Shown here in pieces: positions 9,186-19,384 of a stretch of DNA of 64,000 nucleotides. The position numbers and the translations under genes are program-made. The notes under the pieces were generated by a model. That model had not been told where the DNA came from. It searched no databases and saw nothing but the letters and a program-made list of their open reading frames with translations. Every line of letters begins with the position of its first letter. Within the stretch, counting starts at the first letter, position 1. The stretch is from Streptococcus orisasini (GTDB lineage: Bacteria > Bacillota > Bacilli > Lactobacillales > Streptococcaceae): the NCBI RefSeq assembly GCF_001431045.1, contig NZ_BCLE01000020.1:17538-81537 (forward strand), in the 5' to 3' direction.

Positions 9186-10031
9186 TTATTCAGCTACTGG
9201 ACCGAATAATTTTTCATAGGTTCCTTTGGTATCTTTATTGACAGCGATTTGATTGAGATCCAGTTTATTTTTAAAACCTTGAATTTGTCCCTGAGAAGTG
9301 TATTGGTGCAAATCGTAATTTAATTTAGTTTTAGGAACTGCTTCAAAATAACCTGAATCTGTGCCGTAAGTAGGAATCCAAATAGCATCAAAGCCCTTGG
9401 TAGAAATACTGTGCTCTTCCATAAAGTAAGTACCAATGTAGATGCCGATATTTTCAGCTCCAAGGCGTTTTAATTCATCACGAAAAGCCTTGACTCCTTT
9501 ATTCATATCGGACATGGTCTTTTCCTCAACATCAAGCCAATAGAATGTCGGATTATAGGGCAAAGCATTTTTATAAAAGGTCTTTGCTTCAGACTTCATT
9601 TCTTTGATGTTAGAGCCGCGAACATAAGCATAGACTGCTACTGGAATGCCCCGTTTCTGAAATTCTTCAATATGTGTCTTAAACGATTTGTCAACTCCGG
9701 AGCTGTGGGCAGCATTGTTTTTTTTAGCGATACCTGAGCCTCCCTGAACGCGGATAATAGCACCTGAGATGTTATTAGATAAGGTATCATAATCGATTTC
9801 GCTGGGTAGCTGCCAGCCGGAAATATCAATAATCGGATTAAGAGTAAAGGTGTCTTCATCTGAATTTGTTTTGGCTTTTTTTGCAGTTTGTTCAATTTCT
9901 GGAATTGATTTGCGGGCGGCAGCTAATTCTTTCTGCCGTGCATTTTCGGAACGAATATTGCCTAAAACTAACAATAAACCGAACAAGCTGAAGAAAACCA
10001 GAACAAAGACAGGTTTAATTCTTCTTCTCAT
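9186..10031 (-). CDS. Membrane-anchored GH25 lysozyme-like muramidase
   Basis: Probable peptidoglycan muramidase of 281 residues. A basic N-terminus (MRRRIKPV) precedes one transmembrane segment (about 6-27). After a Lys/Asn linker comes the GH25 domain, about residues 68-275: IIDISGWQ at its start, the acidic FYWLDVEE carrying catalytic residues near 165, and DLHQYTSQG near the end. No cell-wall-binding repeats are present, so it acts tethered at the membrane. A TTG start at 10067 is rejected: that TTG belongs to a TTGCTT -35 box. The ATG at 10031 has AGGGAG directly adjacent, too close for a normal ribosome-binding site, so a leaderless mRNA is likely. Confidence 0.88.
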   Translation of the reverse strand: MRRRIKPVFVLVFFSLFGLLLVLGNIRSENARQKELAAARKSIPEIEQTAKKAKTNSDEDTFTLNPIIDISGWQLPSEIDYDTLSNNISGAIIRVQGGSGIAKKNNAAHSSGVDKSFKTHIEEFQKRGIPVAVYAYVRGSNIKEMKSEAKTFYKNALPYNPTFYWLDVEEKTMSDMNKGVKAFRDELKRLGAENIGIYIGTYFMEEHSISTKGFDAIWIPTYGTDSGYFEAVPKTKLNYDLHQYTSQGQIQGFKNKLDLNQIAVNKDTKGTYEKLFGPVAE

Positions 10032-10038
10032 CTCCCTT

Positions 10039-10067
10039 ATTTTAACGTAAAGTTTAGAAAAAAGCAA
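10039..10067 (-). promoter_or_regulatory. Promoter of the GH25 gene, 7 nt from the ATG
   Basis: On the minus strand TTGCTT (10067-10062), 17-bp spacer, TAAAAT (10044-10039), then 7 nt to the ATG at 10031. The predicted start site coincides with the start codon. Confidence 0.65.
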
Positions 10068-10219
10068 AATATGTCTATTTCGGACTATTTTACATAACTA
10101 GATAAGCAAGTGATAGAATGAGAAACATCAATTTTTGTTCAGTGTTTTAATCAGCATCTGCCGCCTAGTCGGCTTTAGCTAAGCAGCAAGAGCAGTTTTG
10201 TATCATACCAAAGAATATC

Positions 10220-10249
10220 TTGACAAGAAGAAGGACAATAAGCTAAATT
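10220..10249 (+). promoter_or_regulatory. Promoter of the ECF S component / DUF4430 operon
   Basis: TTGACA (10220-10225) and TAAATT (10244-10249), 18-bp spacer. The 140 nt before it hold no riboswitch I can recognise. Confidence 0.6.
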
Positions 10250-10288
10250 AGAACTTGTAAAATAATATTGATCAAGTCTGAGGATACT

Positions 10289-10804
10289 ATGCCGCTTAAA
10301 AAAATTAGCCGTGTTGCTATTTTGTCAGCATTAGCGATTGTTTTGCGAATGGTTTTTGCTGCTTTACCTAATATTCAGCCCATAACTGCCATTTTTTTAG
10401 TATGTGCCGTTTTTTACGGCTTTTGGGAAAGTTTTCTGATCATGTTTGCAACGATGCTGGTTACTAGTTTTTTACTGGGGTTTGGGCCTTGGGTTTTAGG
10501 TCAGATTATTAGTTTTGGCAGTGTTCTTTTTTTGTGGAAATTTCTTTTTTACCCCATGACAAGGTCTTTACGATTTGGTAAAATAAACGAAGTTCTTATT
10601 CAGGCACTTTTTGCAGGTCTAATGGGCATTGTCTACGGTCTTGTTATTGACACTTATTCAGCCTTGTTGTTTTCTGCTCCGCTGCTAGCATATGTACTGG
10701 CAGGCATGAGCTTTAATATGATGCATGCTGTTTCGACAGTATTCTTTTATCCCATTATTTTATCAATTTTTAGGAGATTAGTATCTAATGAAAAAATTAT
10801 GTAA
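10289..10804 (+). CDS. ECF transporter S component of unknown vitamin specificity
   Basis: Integral membrane protein of 171 residues with five to six hydrophobic segments. The short N-terminal basic-Ala motif SRVAILSALAIVLRMVF is typical of ECF S components, which bind a vitamin or metal and use the shared EcfAA'T module. The ATG at 10289 follows GAGGATACT; an upstream in-frame start lacks a ribosome-binding site. Its last 17 nt overlap a DUF4430 lipoprotein gene. DUF4430 is related to the cobalamin-binding domain of intrinsic factor/transcobalamin, so a corrinoid-like ligand is possible but unproven; no cobalamin riboswitch is visible. Confidence 0.8.
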   Translation: MPLKKISRVAILSALAIVLRMVFAALPNIQPITAIFLVCAVFYGFWESFLIMFATMLVTSFLLGFGPWVLGQIISFGSVLFLWKFLFYPMTRSLRFGKINEVLIQALFAGLMGIVYGLVIDTYSALLFSAPLLAYVLAGMSFNMMHAVSTVFFYPIILSIFRRLVSNEKIM

Positions 10805-11168
10805 ACTTTTACTGATAACAGCCACTGTTTTTCTCTTGGCAGCCTGCAGCAAGACTGATAAGAAGACAAAACTAGCTGAAGAAAGGCATGTAAGATTAAT
10901 TGTCAAGACTGGCTCAGATAAAACCGATGAAAAAGTTTCCTTTAAAAAAGGGGCTACTGTTATGGATGTGCTGAAAGCTAACTACAAGGTTAAAGAAAAA
11001 AATGGCTTCATCACTGCCATTGATGGTTTAAAACAGGATGAAAAAGCTGGGAGATACTGGATGTTTGATGTTAATGATAAGCTGGCTCCCAAAGCTGCTG
11101 ATAAGATGAAAGTCAAAGACGGGGACAAAATTGAGTTTTATCAAAAAGTTTATAAGGACAAAAACTAA
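10788..11168 (+). CDS. DUF4430 lipoprotein
   Basis: A 126-residue lipoprotein. The signal peptide ends in the lipobox LLAAC (Cys near residue 20). The mature part is one DUF4430 domain: VRLIVKTGS at the start, then GATVMDVLKANY, GRYWMFDVND and GDKIEFYQKVY. Its start lies inside the S-component gene with AGGAG at 10771-10775, so the two are translationally coupled. I infer that it captures the ligand for the membrane S component, which would be unusual since most ECF systems have no extracellular binding protein. Its stop codon is within the 14-bp target duplication of an inserted repeat element. Confidence 0.85.
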   Translation: MKKLCKLLLITATVFLLAACSKTDKKTKLAEERHVRLIVKTGSDKTDEKVSFKKGATVMDVLKANYKVKEKNGFITAIDGLKQDEKAGRYWMFDVNDKLAPKAADKMKVKDGDKIEFYQKVYKDKN

Positions 11169-11175
11169 GTAATCC

Positions 11176-11447
11176 TAGTTTGAAGAAAAAGTCTTTTTTG
11201 ATATTTCCTTAGGTGATGGCGGACAGCAGCGACTCCCTGCGGGATTCCAATGCCTAAATTTTGAGCCGGGAGTCTCAAAATTTCCGAGTGCTAGAAATAT
11301 TGTAACATAGGCATTTCTAGCACTTTCATCACGGCGGAAATATCAGGGTTATGCTAGCTTAGCTTACAAAACAATAATCACTAACTGTGTTTTTCGAAAA
11401 TTCCACAAGATAATTTTTGTTGATTTTGGGAGTTTGTCTATAGTCTG
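11176..11447 (+). mobile_element. Structured MITE-like element, type II, copy 1
   Basis: A 272-bp non-coding element. Its ends TAGTTTGAAGAAAAAGTC and (complement of the right end) CAGACTATAGACAAACTC match the other copies. It is flanked by a 14-bp direct repeat AAACTAAGTAATCC (11162-11175 and 11448-11461), taken as a target-site duplication that includes the stop codon of the DUF4430 gene. Inner stems: GATATTTCC/GGAAATATC, AAATTTTGAG/CTCAAAATTT and GTGCTAGAAAT/ATTTCTAGCAC. It has no coding capacity. Confidence 0.8.
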
Positions 11448-11532
11448 AAACTAAGTAATCCGTCTGTTTGTCACCTATTTTAAAAACAAGGCTGCAAGTC
11501 TGCGGCTTTAAAGATTAAAAATCGATTCATTA

Positions 11533-11688
11533 CGCCAGAAATCACTCATTTCTGGCGTTTTTGCTACAGCGGAAAGTATCTGGGCCAGGCTCGTTCAATT
11601 CGCCTTTTTTCTTATAGATTGTGAATTGATACTATCCTAAGATGTGTGTGCTTGTGAAATGCTAACTATAGAGTTTGTCTACAACCTG
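11533..11688 (+). mobile_element. Structured MITE-like element, type I, 5'-truncated copy 2
   Basis: Matches the right half of the full-length type I copies, from the CGCCAGAAA/TTTCTGGCG hairpin to the terminal GAGTTTGTCTACAACCTG. The left half is missing; 71 bp of unrelated sequence separates it from the first element. With copy 1 it fills most of the 11169-11822 gap. Confidence 0.75.
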
Positions 11689-11761
11689 ACCTTTTCTAAG
11701 GAAAACGGATCCTTGTCTTGCTCTTTTTCCTTATGAAAGCGCACTAATACTGAAGATTTTA

Positions 11762-11789
11762 TTTACTTTTTTCCTAAAAGTGATATGAT
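11762..11789 (+). promoter_or_regulatory. Probable ppc promoter
   Basis: TTTACT (11762-11767) and TATGAT (11784-11789), 16-bp spacer, ending about 33 nt before the ppc start. Confidence 0.5.
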
Positions 11790-11822
11790 AGAAAATATCA
11801 ATAAAGAAGGGAATTGCTTTTC

Positions 11823-14558
11823 GTGACCGTCAGTAAATTAGAGAGTAGAAATGATAAAGAGGCCATCGCTGAAGAGATTGGCGTTCTTACTGAATTGTTG
11901 GATGATGTTACTAAGAAAATGATTGGGCAGGATAGTTTTAACAAGATCAATCTCTTAAAAAAACTGTCTGTTGAAGAAAAACATCAAGACTTGGAGCAAG
12001 AAATTAAGCAGCTGAATAATGATGAGATGGTAGTTGTTTCACGCTATTTTGCCATTTTGCCGCTTTTGATTAACATCTCTGAGGATGTTAACTTGGCTTA
12101 TGAGATCAACTATCAAAACAATAATGCCATTGATTATCTTGGTAAGATATCAGCAACGATTGATTTGGTTGCTGGACAGGACAATGCCCAGGAAATTTTA
12201 GAGAAGGTCAATGTTGTGCCGGTTTTAACAGCCCATCCAACTCAGGTGCAGCGTAAAACCATGTTGGATCTGACTAGTCGTATTCATGAACTTTTGCGCA
12301 AGTACCGTGATATCAAGACTGGATCTATTAATAAAGAAAAGTGGAACGATGATATGCGCCGTTATGTTGAGCTTATTATGCAGACGGATATCATTCGTGA
12401 GAAAAAGCTCAAAGTGACAAATGAAATTACTAATGTCATGGAGTATTACAATTCCTCTCTGATTAAGGCTGTTACCAAACTCAGCACCCAGTACAAGCAC
12501 TTGGCTCAGCAAAAGGGCATTGATGTAGAAAATGCTAAGCCAATCACTATGGGAATGTGGATTGGCGGTGACCGTGATGGCAATCCTTATGTAACAGCTG
12601 AAACTTTGAAAATATCTGCCCTTGTTCAGAGTGAAGTTATTTTGAACTATTATATCGGCAAGCTCTCAGATTTATACCGAACCTTTTCTCTGTCTACCAG
12701 CCTATCCACAATCAGTGAAGCGGTAAAAGAGATGGCAGCTCGCTCGACGGATGTGTCAATTTACCGCGAAAAAGAACCTTACCGTAAAGCTTTCCATTAT
12801 ATTCAGTCAAGATTACAGGAAACCTTGGCTTATCTGAAAAGAGGAGACTTTGCGAAAGCTCCAGCTGATCCAGAATCCGCCGAAGAACAAGGCATTCTTC
12901 CTTATCAAACAGCTCAGGAATTTCGAAATGATTTAGAACTCATTAAAGATTCCCTTTTAGAAAATAATGACTCTGCTTTGATTACTGGTGATTTGACCGA
13001 AGTGCTTCAGGCAGTTGATGTTTTTGGTTTCTTTTTAGCTTCTATAGATATGCGCCAGGATTCCAGTGTTCACGAGGCCTGTGTGACAGAACTCTTGGCT
13101 TCAGCTAATATCGTGCCAAATTACAGCAGCCTGTCTGAAGAAGAAAAGTGTCAGGTCCTGCTGCATCAGTTATTAGAAGATCCTCGAATTCTTTCAGCTA
13201 CCCATGTTGAAAAATCTGAACTCCTTCAGAAAGAATTGGCTATCTTTAAAACAGCCAGACAGCTAAAAGATGCCCTTGGGGAAGATGTTATTAAACAGCA
13301 CATCATTTCACATACAGAAAGCATTTCTGATATGTTTGAATTAGCAGTTATGCTTAAAGAAGTCGGTCTTGTTGATACAGAAAAAGCACGTGTGCAGATT
13401 GTTCCTCTCTTTGAAACGATTGAGGACTTGGATAATTCTAGAGAAATTATGAAGCAATACCTTGATTATGACATTGTTAAGAAATGGATTGCTGCTAATA
13501 AAGGTTATCAAGAAATCATGCTTGGCTATTCTGATTCTAACAAAGATGGTGGTTACCTGTCTTCTGGCTGGACGCTGTATAAGGCACAGAATGAATTGAC
13601 AGAAATCGGTCTGGACAAGGGTGTGAAAATTACCTTCTTCCATGGCCGTGGAGGAACAGTCGGCCGCGGAGGCGGTCCGTCTTATGAAGCTATCACTTCT
13701 CAGCCTTTCGGCTCTATTAAAGACCGCATTCGTTTGACAGAACAAGGTGAAGTCATCGGCAATAAATATGGTAATAAGGATGTCGCCTATTATAATCTGG
13801 AAATGCTGGTTTCAGCTACCTTAGACCGTATGGTAACCAGAAGAATCGTTGACGCCGAAAATTTGGTTGGTTACCGTCTGATTATGGATGAGGTCGTAGC
13901 AGACAGTAATGCTGTTTATCGTGACCTTGTTTTTGGCAATAAGCATTTCTATGATTATTTCTTTGCTGCTAGTCCGATTCGGGAAATTTCCAGCTTGAAT
14001 ATTGGTTCGCGTCCAGCAGCCCGTAAAACTATTACTGAAATCAGCGGTCTGCGTGCCATTCCTTGGGTATTTTCATGGTCGCAAAACCGAATCATGCTTC
14101 CTGGCTGGTACGGTGTAGGCTCAGCTTTTAAGCATTTCATTGATAAAGATGAAAAGAATCTGGCCAAACTTCAAGAAATGTATCAATCTTGGCCTTTCTT
14201 CCATTCTCTTTTGTCTAATGTTGATATGGTTTTATCAAAATCAAATATGAATATCGCTTTTGAATATGCTAAACTGTGTCAGGATGAGAAAACCAAAGAG
14301 GTCTTTAATATCATTTTGGACGAGTGGCAACTGACAAAGAACATCATTTTGGCTATTGAAAATCATGAGCGTCTTTTAGAAGATAATAATTATCTGCAAG
14401 CCAGCCTTGACTACCGTCTTCCTTATTTCAATGTTTTAAATTATATTCAGATTGAATTGATTAAACGTCAGCGCCGTGGTGAGTTGGGTGAAAATTTGGA
14501 GAATCTGATTCATATCACGATTAACGGTGTTGCTACAGGTCTGCGCAATTCTGGTTAA
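11823..14558 (+). CDS. ppc: Phosphoenolpyruvate carboxylase
   Basis: Makes oxaloacetate from phosphoenolpyruvate and bicarbonate, the main anaplerotic step and aspartate supply in a bacterium with an incomplete TCA cycle. The product of 911 residues has the PEPC signatures: [11 protein letters not shown] with the catalytic histidine (about residue 140), [10 protein letters not shown] (about 245), [11 protein letters not shown] (about 565) and the glycine-rich [14 protein letters not shown] (about 600). The C-terminal NSG matches the family. The GTG at 11823 is chosen because AGAAGGG lies about 11 nt upstream; a TTG at 11814 is too close to it. Monocistronic, followed by a terminator at 14704. 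Confidence 0.96.
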   Translation: MTVSKLESRNDKEAIAEEIGVLTELLDDVTKKMIGQDSFNKINLLKKLSVEEKHQDLEQEIKQLNNDEMVVVSRYFAILPLLINISEDVNLAYEINYQNNNAIDYLGKISATIDLVAGQDNAQEILEKVNVVPVLTAHPTQVQRKTMLDLTSRIHELLRKYRDIKTGSINKEKWNDDMRRYVELIMQTDIIREKKLKVTNEITNVMEYYNSSLIKAVTKLSTQYKHLAQQKGIDVENAKPITMGMWIGGDRDGNPYVTAETLKISALVQSEVILNYYIGKLSDLYRTFSLSTSLSTISEAVKEMAARSTDVSIYREKEPYRKAFHYIQSRLQETLAYLKRGDFAKAPADPESAEEQGILPYQTAQEFRNDLELIKDSLLENNDSALITGDLTEVLQAVDVFGFFLASIDMRQDSSVHEACVTELLASANIVPNYSSLSEEEKCQVLLHQLLEDPRILSATHVEKSELLQKELAIFKTARQLKDALGEDVIKQHIISHTESISDMFELAVMLKEVGLVDTEKARVQIVPLFETIEDLDNSREIMKQYLDYDIVKKWIAANKGYQEIMLGYSDSNKDGGYLSSGWTLYKAQNELTEIGLDKGVKITFFHGRGGTVGRGGGPSYEAITSQPFGSIKDRIRLTEQGEVIGNKYGNKDVAYYNLEMLVSATLDRMVTRRIVDAENLVGYRLIMDEVVADSNAVYRDLVFGNKHFYDYFFAASPIREISSLNIGSRPAARKTITEISGLRAIPWVFSWSQNRIMLPGWYGVGSAFKHFIDKDEKNLAKLQEMYQSWPFFHSLLSNVDMVLSKSNMNIAFEYAKLCQDEKTKEVFNIILDEWQLTKNIILAIENHERLLEDNNYLQASLDYRLPYFNVLNYIQIELIKRQRRGELGENLENLIHITINGVATGLRNSG

Positions 14559-14703
14559 AATAAAGGCCTATTAGTGCAAATATTTGATGCTAATGAGCTG
14601 AAGATATCAAGGATAGTAGGGCTATCAGGGTAAAGACGCAGTTTTTGCTGCTTTTATACGGTCTAAGACCATAACACGCTAGAATTGTCAAAAGAGCAGT
14701 TTT

Positions 14704-14768
14704 AAAGAAAAGAGTGTGAGTTTACAGTTCTCCAATATTTTGGTGTGTGTCTCCACTCTCTTTTCTTT
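14704..14768. terminator. Terminator between ppc and ftsW
   Basis: AAAGAAAAGAG pairs perfectly with CTCTTTTCTTT across a 43-nt interior that also has partial pairing. Preceded by about 145 bp in which I see nothing. Confidence 0.6.
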
Positions 14769-14794
14769 GTTTTAAACTTAAAAGATGGTATAAT
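14767..14794 (+). promoter_or_regulatory. Promoter of ftsW
   Basis: TTGTTT (14767-14772) and TATAAT (14789-14794), 16-bp spacer; overlaps the end of the terminator stem. Confidence 0.6.
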
Positions 14795-14832
14795 GCTAAT
14801 GTTAGAATTGTAAGGATAATTGAGGACAACTT

Positions 14833-16116
14833 ATGAAAATTGATAAGCGGCACCTGCTGAATTATTCAATATTATTACCCTATCTGATTTTATCAGTCCT
14901 AGGGTTAATTATTGTTTATTCAACTACCAGTGCCAATTTAATTCAGAATGGCTTAAATCCTTTTCGCTCAGTTATAAACCAAGGTGTTTTTTGGATTATC
15001 AGCTTGTTTGCCATTCTTTTTATTTATCGGCTGAAATTAAATTTCTTGAAAAACAGCGGCGTTTTGACCATTGCAATGATGATAGAAATTGTACTGCTAA
15101 TCATTGCCCGCTTTTGGACTCAGGAGGTTAACGGGGCGCACGGATGGATTGTCCTTGGACCGATTAGCTTTCAGCCAGCGGAATATTTAAAAATCATCAT
15201 GGTTTGGTTTTTGGCCTTTACCTTTGCCAGACGGCAGCAGGTTGTCGAAATTTATGATTATCAGGCCTTAACCAAGCGCAAGTGGTGGCCGAGGCAGCTG
15301 AGTGATTTAAAGGATTGGCGTTTTTATTCGCTGGTTTTAATCTTTTTAGTGGCAGCGCAGCCTGACTTGGGCAATGCGACAATTATCGTTTTGACAGGAA
15401 TTGTTATGTATTCGGTCAGTGGCGTTGGCTATCGCTGGTTTTCTGCTCTGCTGACAGGAATAGTTGCCTTATCGGCTGTTTTCTTAGGAATCATCAATAT
15501 GGTCGGTGTCAAAACTATGAGCAAAGTTCCCGTTTTTGGCTATGTTGCTAAGCGTTTCAGTGCCTTTTTCAATCCATTTAAGGATGTCACAGATTCAGGG
15601 CACCAGTTGGCTAATTCATACTATGCTATGAGTAATGGCGGCTGGCTGGGACGCGGTCTAGGCAATTCAATTGAAAAGCGGGGTTATCTTCCGGAAGCTC
15701 AGACAGACTTTGTTTTTTCTATTGTTATTGAAGAATTGGGCTTGATTGGTGCCAGTTTGATTCTGGCCTTGATTTTCTTTTTGATTTTAAGAATTCTTCT
15801 GGTTGGCATTAAGGCTAAAAATCCTTTTAATTCAATGATTGCTCTGGGCGTTGGCGGCATGATCCTCATGCAGGTATTTGTCAATATCGGCGGAATATCA
15901 GGACTCATTCCTTCGACTGGAGTTACTTTCCCTTTCCTATCGCAGGGCGGGAACAGTCTCTTGGTTCTTTCGGTAGCCATTGGTTTTGTTTTAAATATTG
16001 ATGCCAATGAGAAACGAGAGGAAATTTATCGCGAAGTAGCAGAAGCGCAGCGCGATGACAATGATGTCTTTGTAGCCTCTCAGGAAGAAATTTATGAAGA
16101 GCTCTACAGCGAGTGA
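14833..16116 (+). CDS. ftsW: FtsW-type SEDS peptidoglycan glycosyltransferase
   Basis: Septal peptidoglycan polymerase of the SEDS family, working with a class b PBP at the divisome. The 427-residue protein has about ten membrane segments. Family signatures are QPDLGNATIIVLTG (about residue 180), the GHQLANSYYAMSNGGWLGRGLGNS stretch (about 255-280), AQTDFVFSIVIEELG (about 290) and the terminal SGLIPSTGVTFPFLSQGGNSLL region. An acidic cytoplasmic tail follows. FtsW, not RodA, is favoured by its place between ppc and tuf in mutans-group streptococci. GAGG lies 7 nt upstream of the ATG. Confidence 0.93.
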   Translation: MKIDKRHLLNYSILLPYLILSVLGLIIVYSTTSANLIQNGLNPFRSVINQGVFWIISLFAILFIYRLKLNFLKNSGVLTIAMMIEIVLLIIARFWTQEVNGAHGWIVLGPISFQPAEYLKIIMVWFLAFTFARRQQVVEIYDYQALTKRKWWPRQLSDLKDWRFYSLVLIFLVAAQPDLGNATIIVLTGIVMYSVSGVGYRWFSALLTGIVALSAVFLGIINMVGVKTMSKVPVFGYVAKRFSAFFNPFKDVTDSGHQLANSYYAMSNGGWLGRGLGNSIEKRGYLPEAQTDFVFSIVIEELGLIGASLILALIFFLILRILLVGIKAKNPFNSMIALGVGGMILMQVFVNIGGISGLIPSTGVTFPFLSQGGNSLLVLSVAIGFVLNIDANEKREEIYREVAEAQRDDNDVFVASQEEIYEELYSE

Positions 16117-16140
16117 AAAAATCAAGCAATAATATATATC

Positions 16141-16184
16141 AAGGATTGAATCTTGTTTTATCGGGATTCAGTCCTTTTATTATC
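16141..16184 (+). terminator. Terminator of ftsW
   Basis: AAGGATTGAATC pairs with GGATTCAGTCCTT, followed by TTATTATCTTTT. Confidence 0.75.
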
Positions 16185-16271
16185 TTTTCATAATTAAATA
16201 GAGGCGGTCTGCTTTTTTAGCGCTTTATATCCGCAAAGCAAACGATTAAAACATTAAAAGAAGATTTAGTT

Positions 16272-16562
16272 CAGGTTATAGACAAACTCTATAGTTAGTA
16301 TTTCACAAGCACACACATCTTAGGATAGTATCAATTCACAATCTATAAGAAAAATAGGCGAATTGAACGAGCCTGACCCAGATACTTTCCGCTGTAGCAA
16401 AAACGCCAGAAATGAGTGATTTCTGGCGTTCGGAGATTTTGAGACTTGGGCTCAAAATCTAGGTATGAAATTCCAAAGGAAGTTGCTACCGTCCGCGCTA
16501 CCTAAGGAAAGTATCATAACACAATAGTTCTTTTGATAAAAATTGACTTTTTCTTCAGTCTG
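16272..16562 (-). mobile_element. Structured MITE-like element, type I, copy 3
   Basis: A 291-bp full-length copy in reverse orientation between ftsW and tuf. On the plus strand it runs from CAGGTTATAGACAAACTC to GACTTTTTCTTCAGTCTG. Inner stems GATACTTTCC/GGAAAGTATC and CGCCAGAAA/TTTCTGGCG are intact. The flanks share only AGTT (16268-16271 and 16563-16566), so here no long duplication is visible. Confidence 0.8.
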
Positions 16563-16630
16563 AGTTAATTTTATTAATAGCGATTTTACGGTTTCTTAGA
16601 AAAAAAGATAGCGACATACATATAAAATGC

Positions 16631-16658
16631 TTGCATTTTTAGTGTAATTTGTTAAAAT
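16631..16658 (+). promoter_or_regulatory. Promoter of tuf
   Basis: TTGCAT (16631-16636) and TAAAAT (16653-16658), 16-bp spacer, leader of about 65 nt. Confidence 0.7.
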
Positions 16659-16729
16659 AATAAGGTAAAGTTAGACTGTATTGCCTACCGTCTATCTATA
16701 AAATATATTTTATTGGAGGCTTTTCCTAA

Positions 16730-17926
<1,197 letters not shown>

Positions 17927-17980
17927 TCAAAACAATTAAGTTTTCCCAGATAACAATTTAAGTCAGACAACTTATCTTGT

Positions 17981-18008
17981 AAAAGAGTCTCGTAAGAGGC
18001 TCTTTTTT
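17981..18008 (+). terminator. Terminator of tuf
   Basis: AAAAGAGTCTC, loop GTAA, GAGGCTCTTTTTT. Confidence 0.9.
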
Positions 18009-18143
18009 GCTGCTCTTGCCAAGGCAGCTGTATTTTAACAATTTTATTGTGAAGACTTTCATAAAATAATTTCTTAATCTTTCAATCACCTTGAATTTGT
18101 GGTAAAATAAACAATGTAAATAAAAATAGAAGAGGTATGTGAA

Positions 18144-18902
18144 ATGTCACGTAAACCAATTATTGCTGGAAACTGGAAAATGAACAAAACAGCGGCTGAA
18201 GCTCGCGAATTCATTGATGCCGTAAAAAACAGCATTCCTTCAAATGAGCTTGTTGACACTGTTGTCGGATCACCTGCTTTGTTCCTTGAAGGCATGAAAA
18301 AGGGTGTTAAAGATACTGAATTGCAAGTAGCTGCTCAAAACTGCTACTGGGAAGATTTCGGTGCTTTCACTGGTGAAACAAGTCCAGCTGCTCTTGAAGC
18401 TTTAGGTGTTGACTATGTTATCATCGGTCACTCAGAACGCCGTGATTACTTCCATGAAACAGACGAAGAAATCAATAAAAAAGCTCATGCTATTTTCAAA
18501 CACAATATGACACCAATTCTTTGCTGTGGTGAGTCTCTTGAAACTTATGAAGCAGGAAAAACTGCTGAGTGGATTGAAGGACAAATCACTGCTGACCTTA
18601 AAGGCTTGAGTGCTGAACAAGTATCTAACTTGGTTATTGCTTATGAGCCAATCTGGGCTATCGGTACCGGTAAATCAGCTGATGCTAACATTGCTGATGA
18701 AATCTGCGGTGTTGTTCGCGCAACTGTCGAAAAACTTTACGGCAAAGAAGTAGCTGAGGCTGTTCGTATCCAATATGGCGGTTCTGTAAAACCTGAAAAT
18801 GTTGCAGAATACATGGCAAAAGAAAACGTTGACGGTGCTCTTGTTGGCGGTGCTTCACTGCAAGCTGATAGCTTCCTTGCCCTTCTTGATTTTGTCAAAT
18901 AA
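18144..18902 (+). CDS. tpiA: Triosephosphate isomerase
   Basis: Interconverts dihydroxyacetone phosphate and glyceraldehyde 3-phosphate in glycolysis. It also disposes of the triose phosphates that the tagatose and threonate-type pathways in this window would yield. 252 residues, with GNWKMNKT (substrate lysine, residue about 11), IIGHSERR (catalytic His), [14 protein letters not shown] (catalytic Glu and flexible loop) and [11 protein letters not shown] (phosphate binding). Strong codon bias. AGAGG lies 8 nt before the ATG. Monocistronic. Confidence 0.98.
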   Translation: MSRKPIIAGNWKMNKTAAEAREFIDAVKNSIPSNELVDTVVGSPALFLEGMKKGVKDTELQVAAQNCYWEDFGAFTGETSPAALEALGVDYVIIGHSERRDYFHETDEEINKKAHAIFKHNMTPILCCGESLETYEAGKTAEWIEGQITADLKGLSAEQVSNLVIAYEPIWAIGTGKSADANIADEICGVVRATVEKLYGKEVAEAVRIQYGGSVKPENVAEYMAKENVDGALVGGASLQADSFLALLDFVK

Positions 18903-18980
18903 GCTAAGCAGCTAATCAAAGAGGATAATTTTCTTTCTGCATGCTAGTTTTTAAAACGGCAGGAAGTTCCTTTCATATTA

Positions 18981-19014
18981 AAAACACTGTTGATTGTATC
19001 AGCAGTGTTTTTTT
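18981..19014 (+). terminator. Terminator of tpiA
   Basis: AAAACACTG pairs with CAGTGTTTTTTT around a 13-nt loop. Confidence 0.85.
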
Positions 19015-19034
19015 GCAGGAAAAAGAAAGCGCAA

Positions 19035-19053
19035 GCGCCCTGATTAAGGGCGC
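19035..19053. terminator. Hairpin flanking MITE copy 4, left
   Basis: GCGCCCTGATTAAGGGCGC: a 7-bp GC-rich stem. It is the exact reverse complement of the hairpin on the other side of the element (19344-19362). Confidence 0.6.
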
Positions 19054-19055
19054 TG

Positions 19056-19343
19056 AAAACTAAAGAAAAAGTCAATTTTTATCAAAAGAATTATTGTGTT
19101 ATGATACTTTCCTTAGGTAGCACGGACGGTAGCAACTTCCTTTGGAATTTCATACTTAGATTTTGAGCTCAGGTCTCAAAATCTCCGAACGCCAGAAATA
19201 AGTGATTTCTGGCGTTTTTGCTACAGCGGAAAGTATCTAGGCCAGGCTCGTTCAATTCGCCTATTTTTCTTATAGATTGTGAATTGATATCCTAAGATAT
19301 GTGTGCTTGTGAAATGCTAACTATAGAGTTTGTCTACAACCTG
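19056..19343 (+). mobile_element. Structured MITE-like element, type I, copy 4
   Basis: A 288-bp full-length copy between convergent tpiA and murN. The left end has drifted to AAAACTAAAGAAAAAGTC; the right end is GAGTTTGTCTACAACCTG. Outer stem GATACTTTCC/GGAAAGTATC and hairpin CGCCAGAAA/TTTCTGGCG are intact. It is bracketed by two copies of a terminator hairpin in opposite orientation. Confidence 0.8.
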
Positions 19344-19362
19344 GCGCCCTTAATCAGGGCGC
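19344..19362 (-). terminator. Hairpin flanking MITE copy 4, right; probable murMN terminator
   Basis: GCGCCCTTAATCAGGGCGC. The stem is extended outwards by AACCTG/CAGGTT, of which the left arm is the last bases of the mobile element. Confidence 0.6.
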
Positions 19363-19384
19363 CAGGTTGCTTAGCGCAAACAGG

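Noticed and set aside
10081..10288. Cobalamin riboswitch before the ECF S component
   Set aside because: I searched by eye for the B12-box and the conserved GCCACTG core and did not find them; only GCCG/CGGC pairing is visible.
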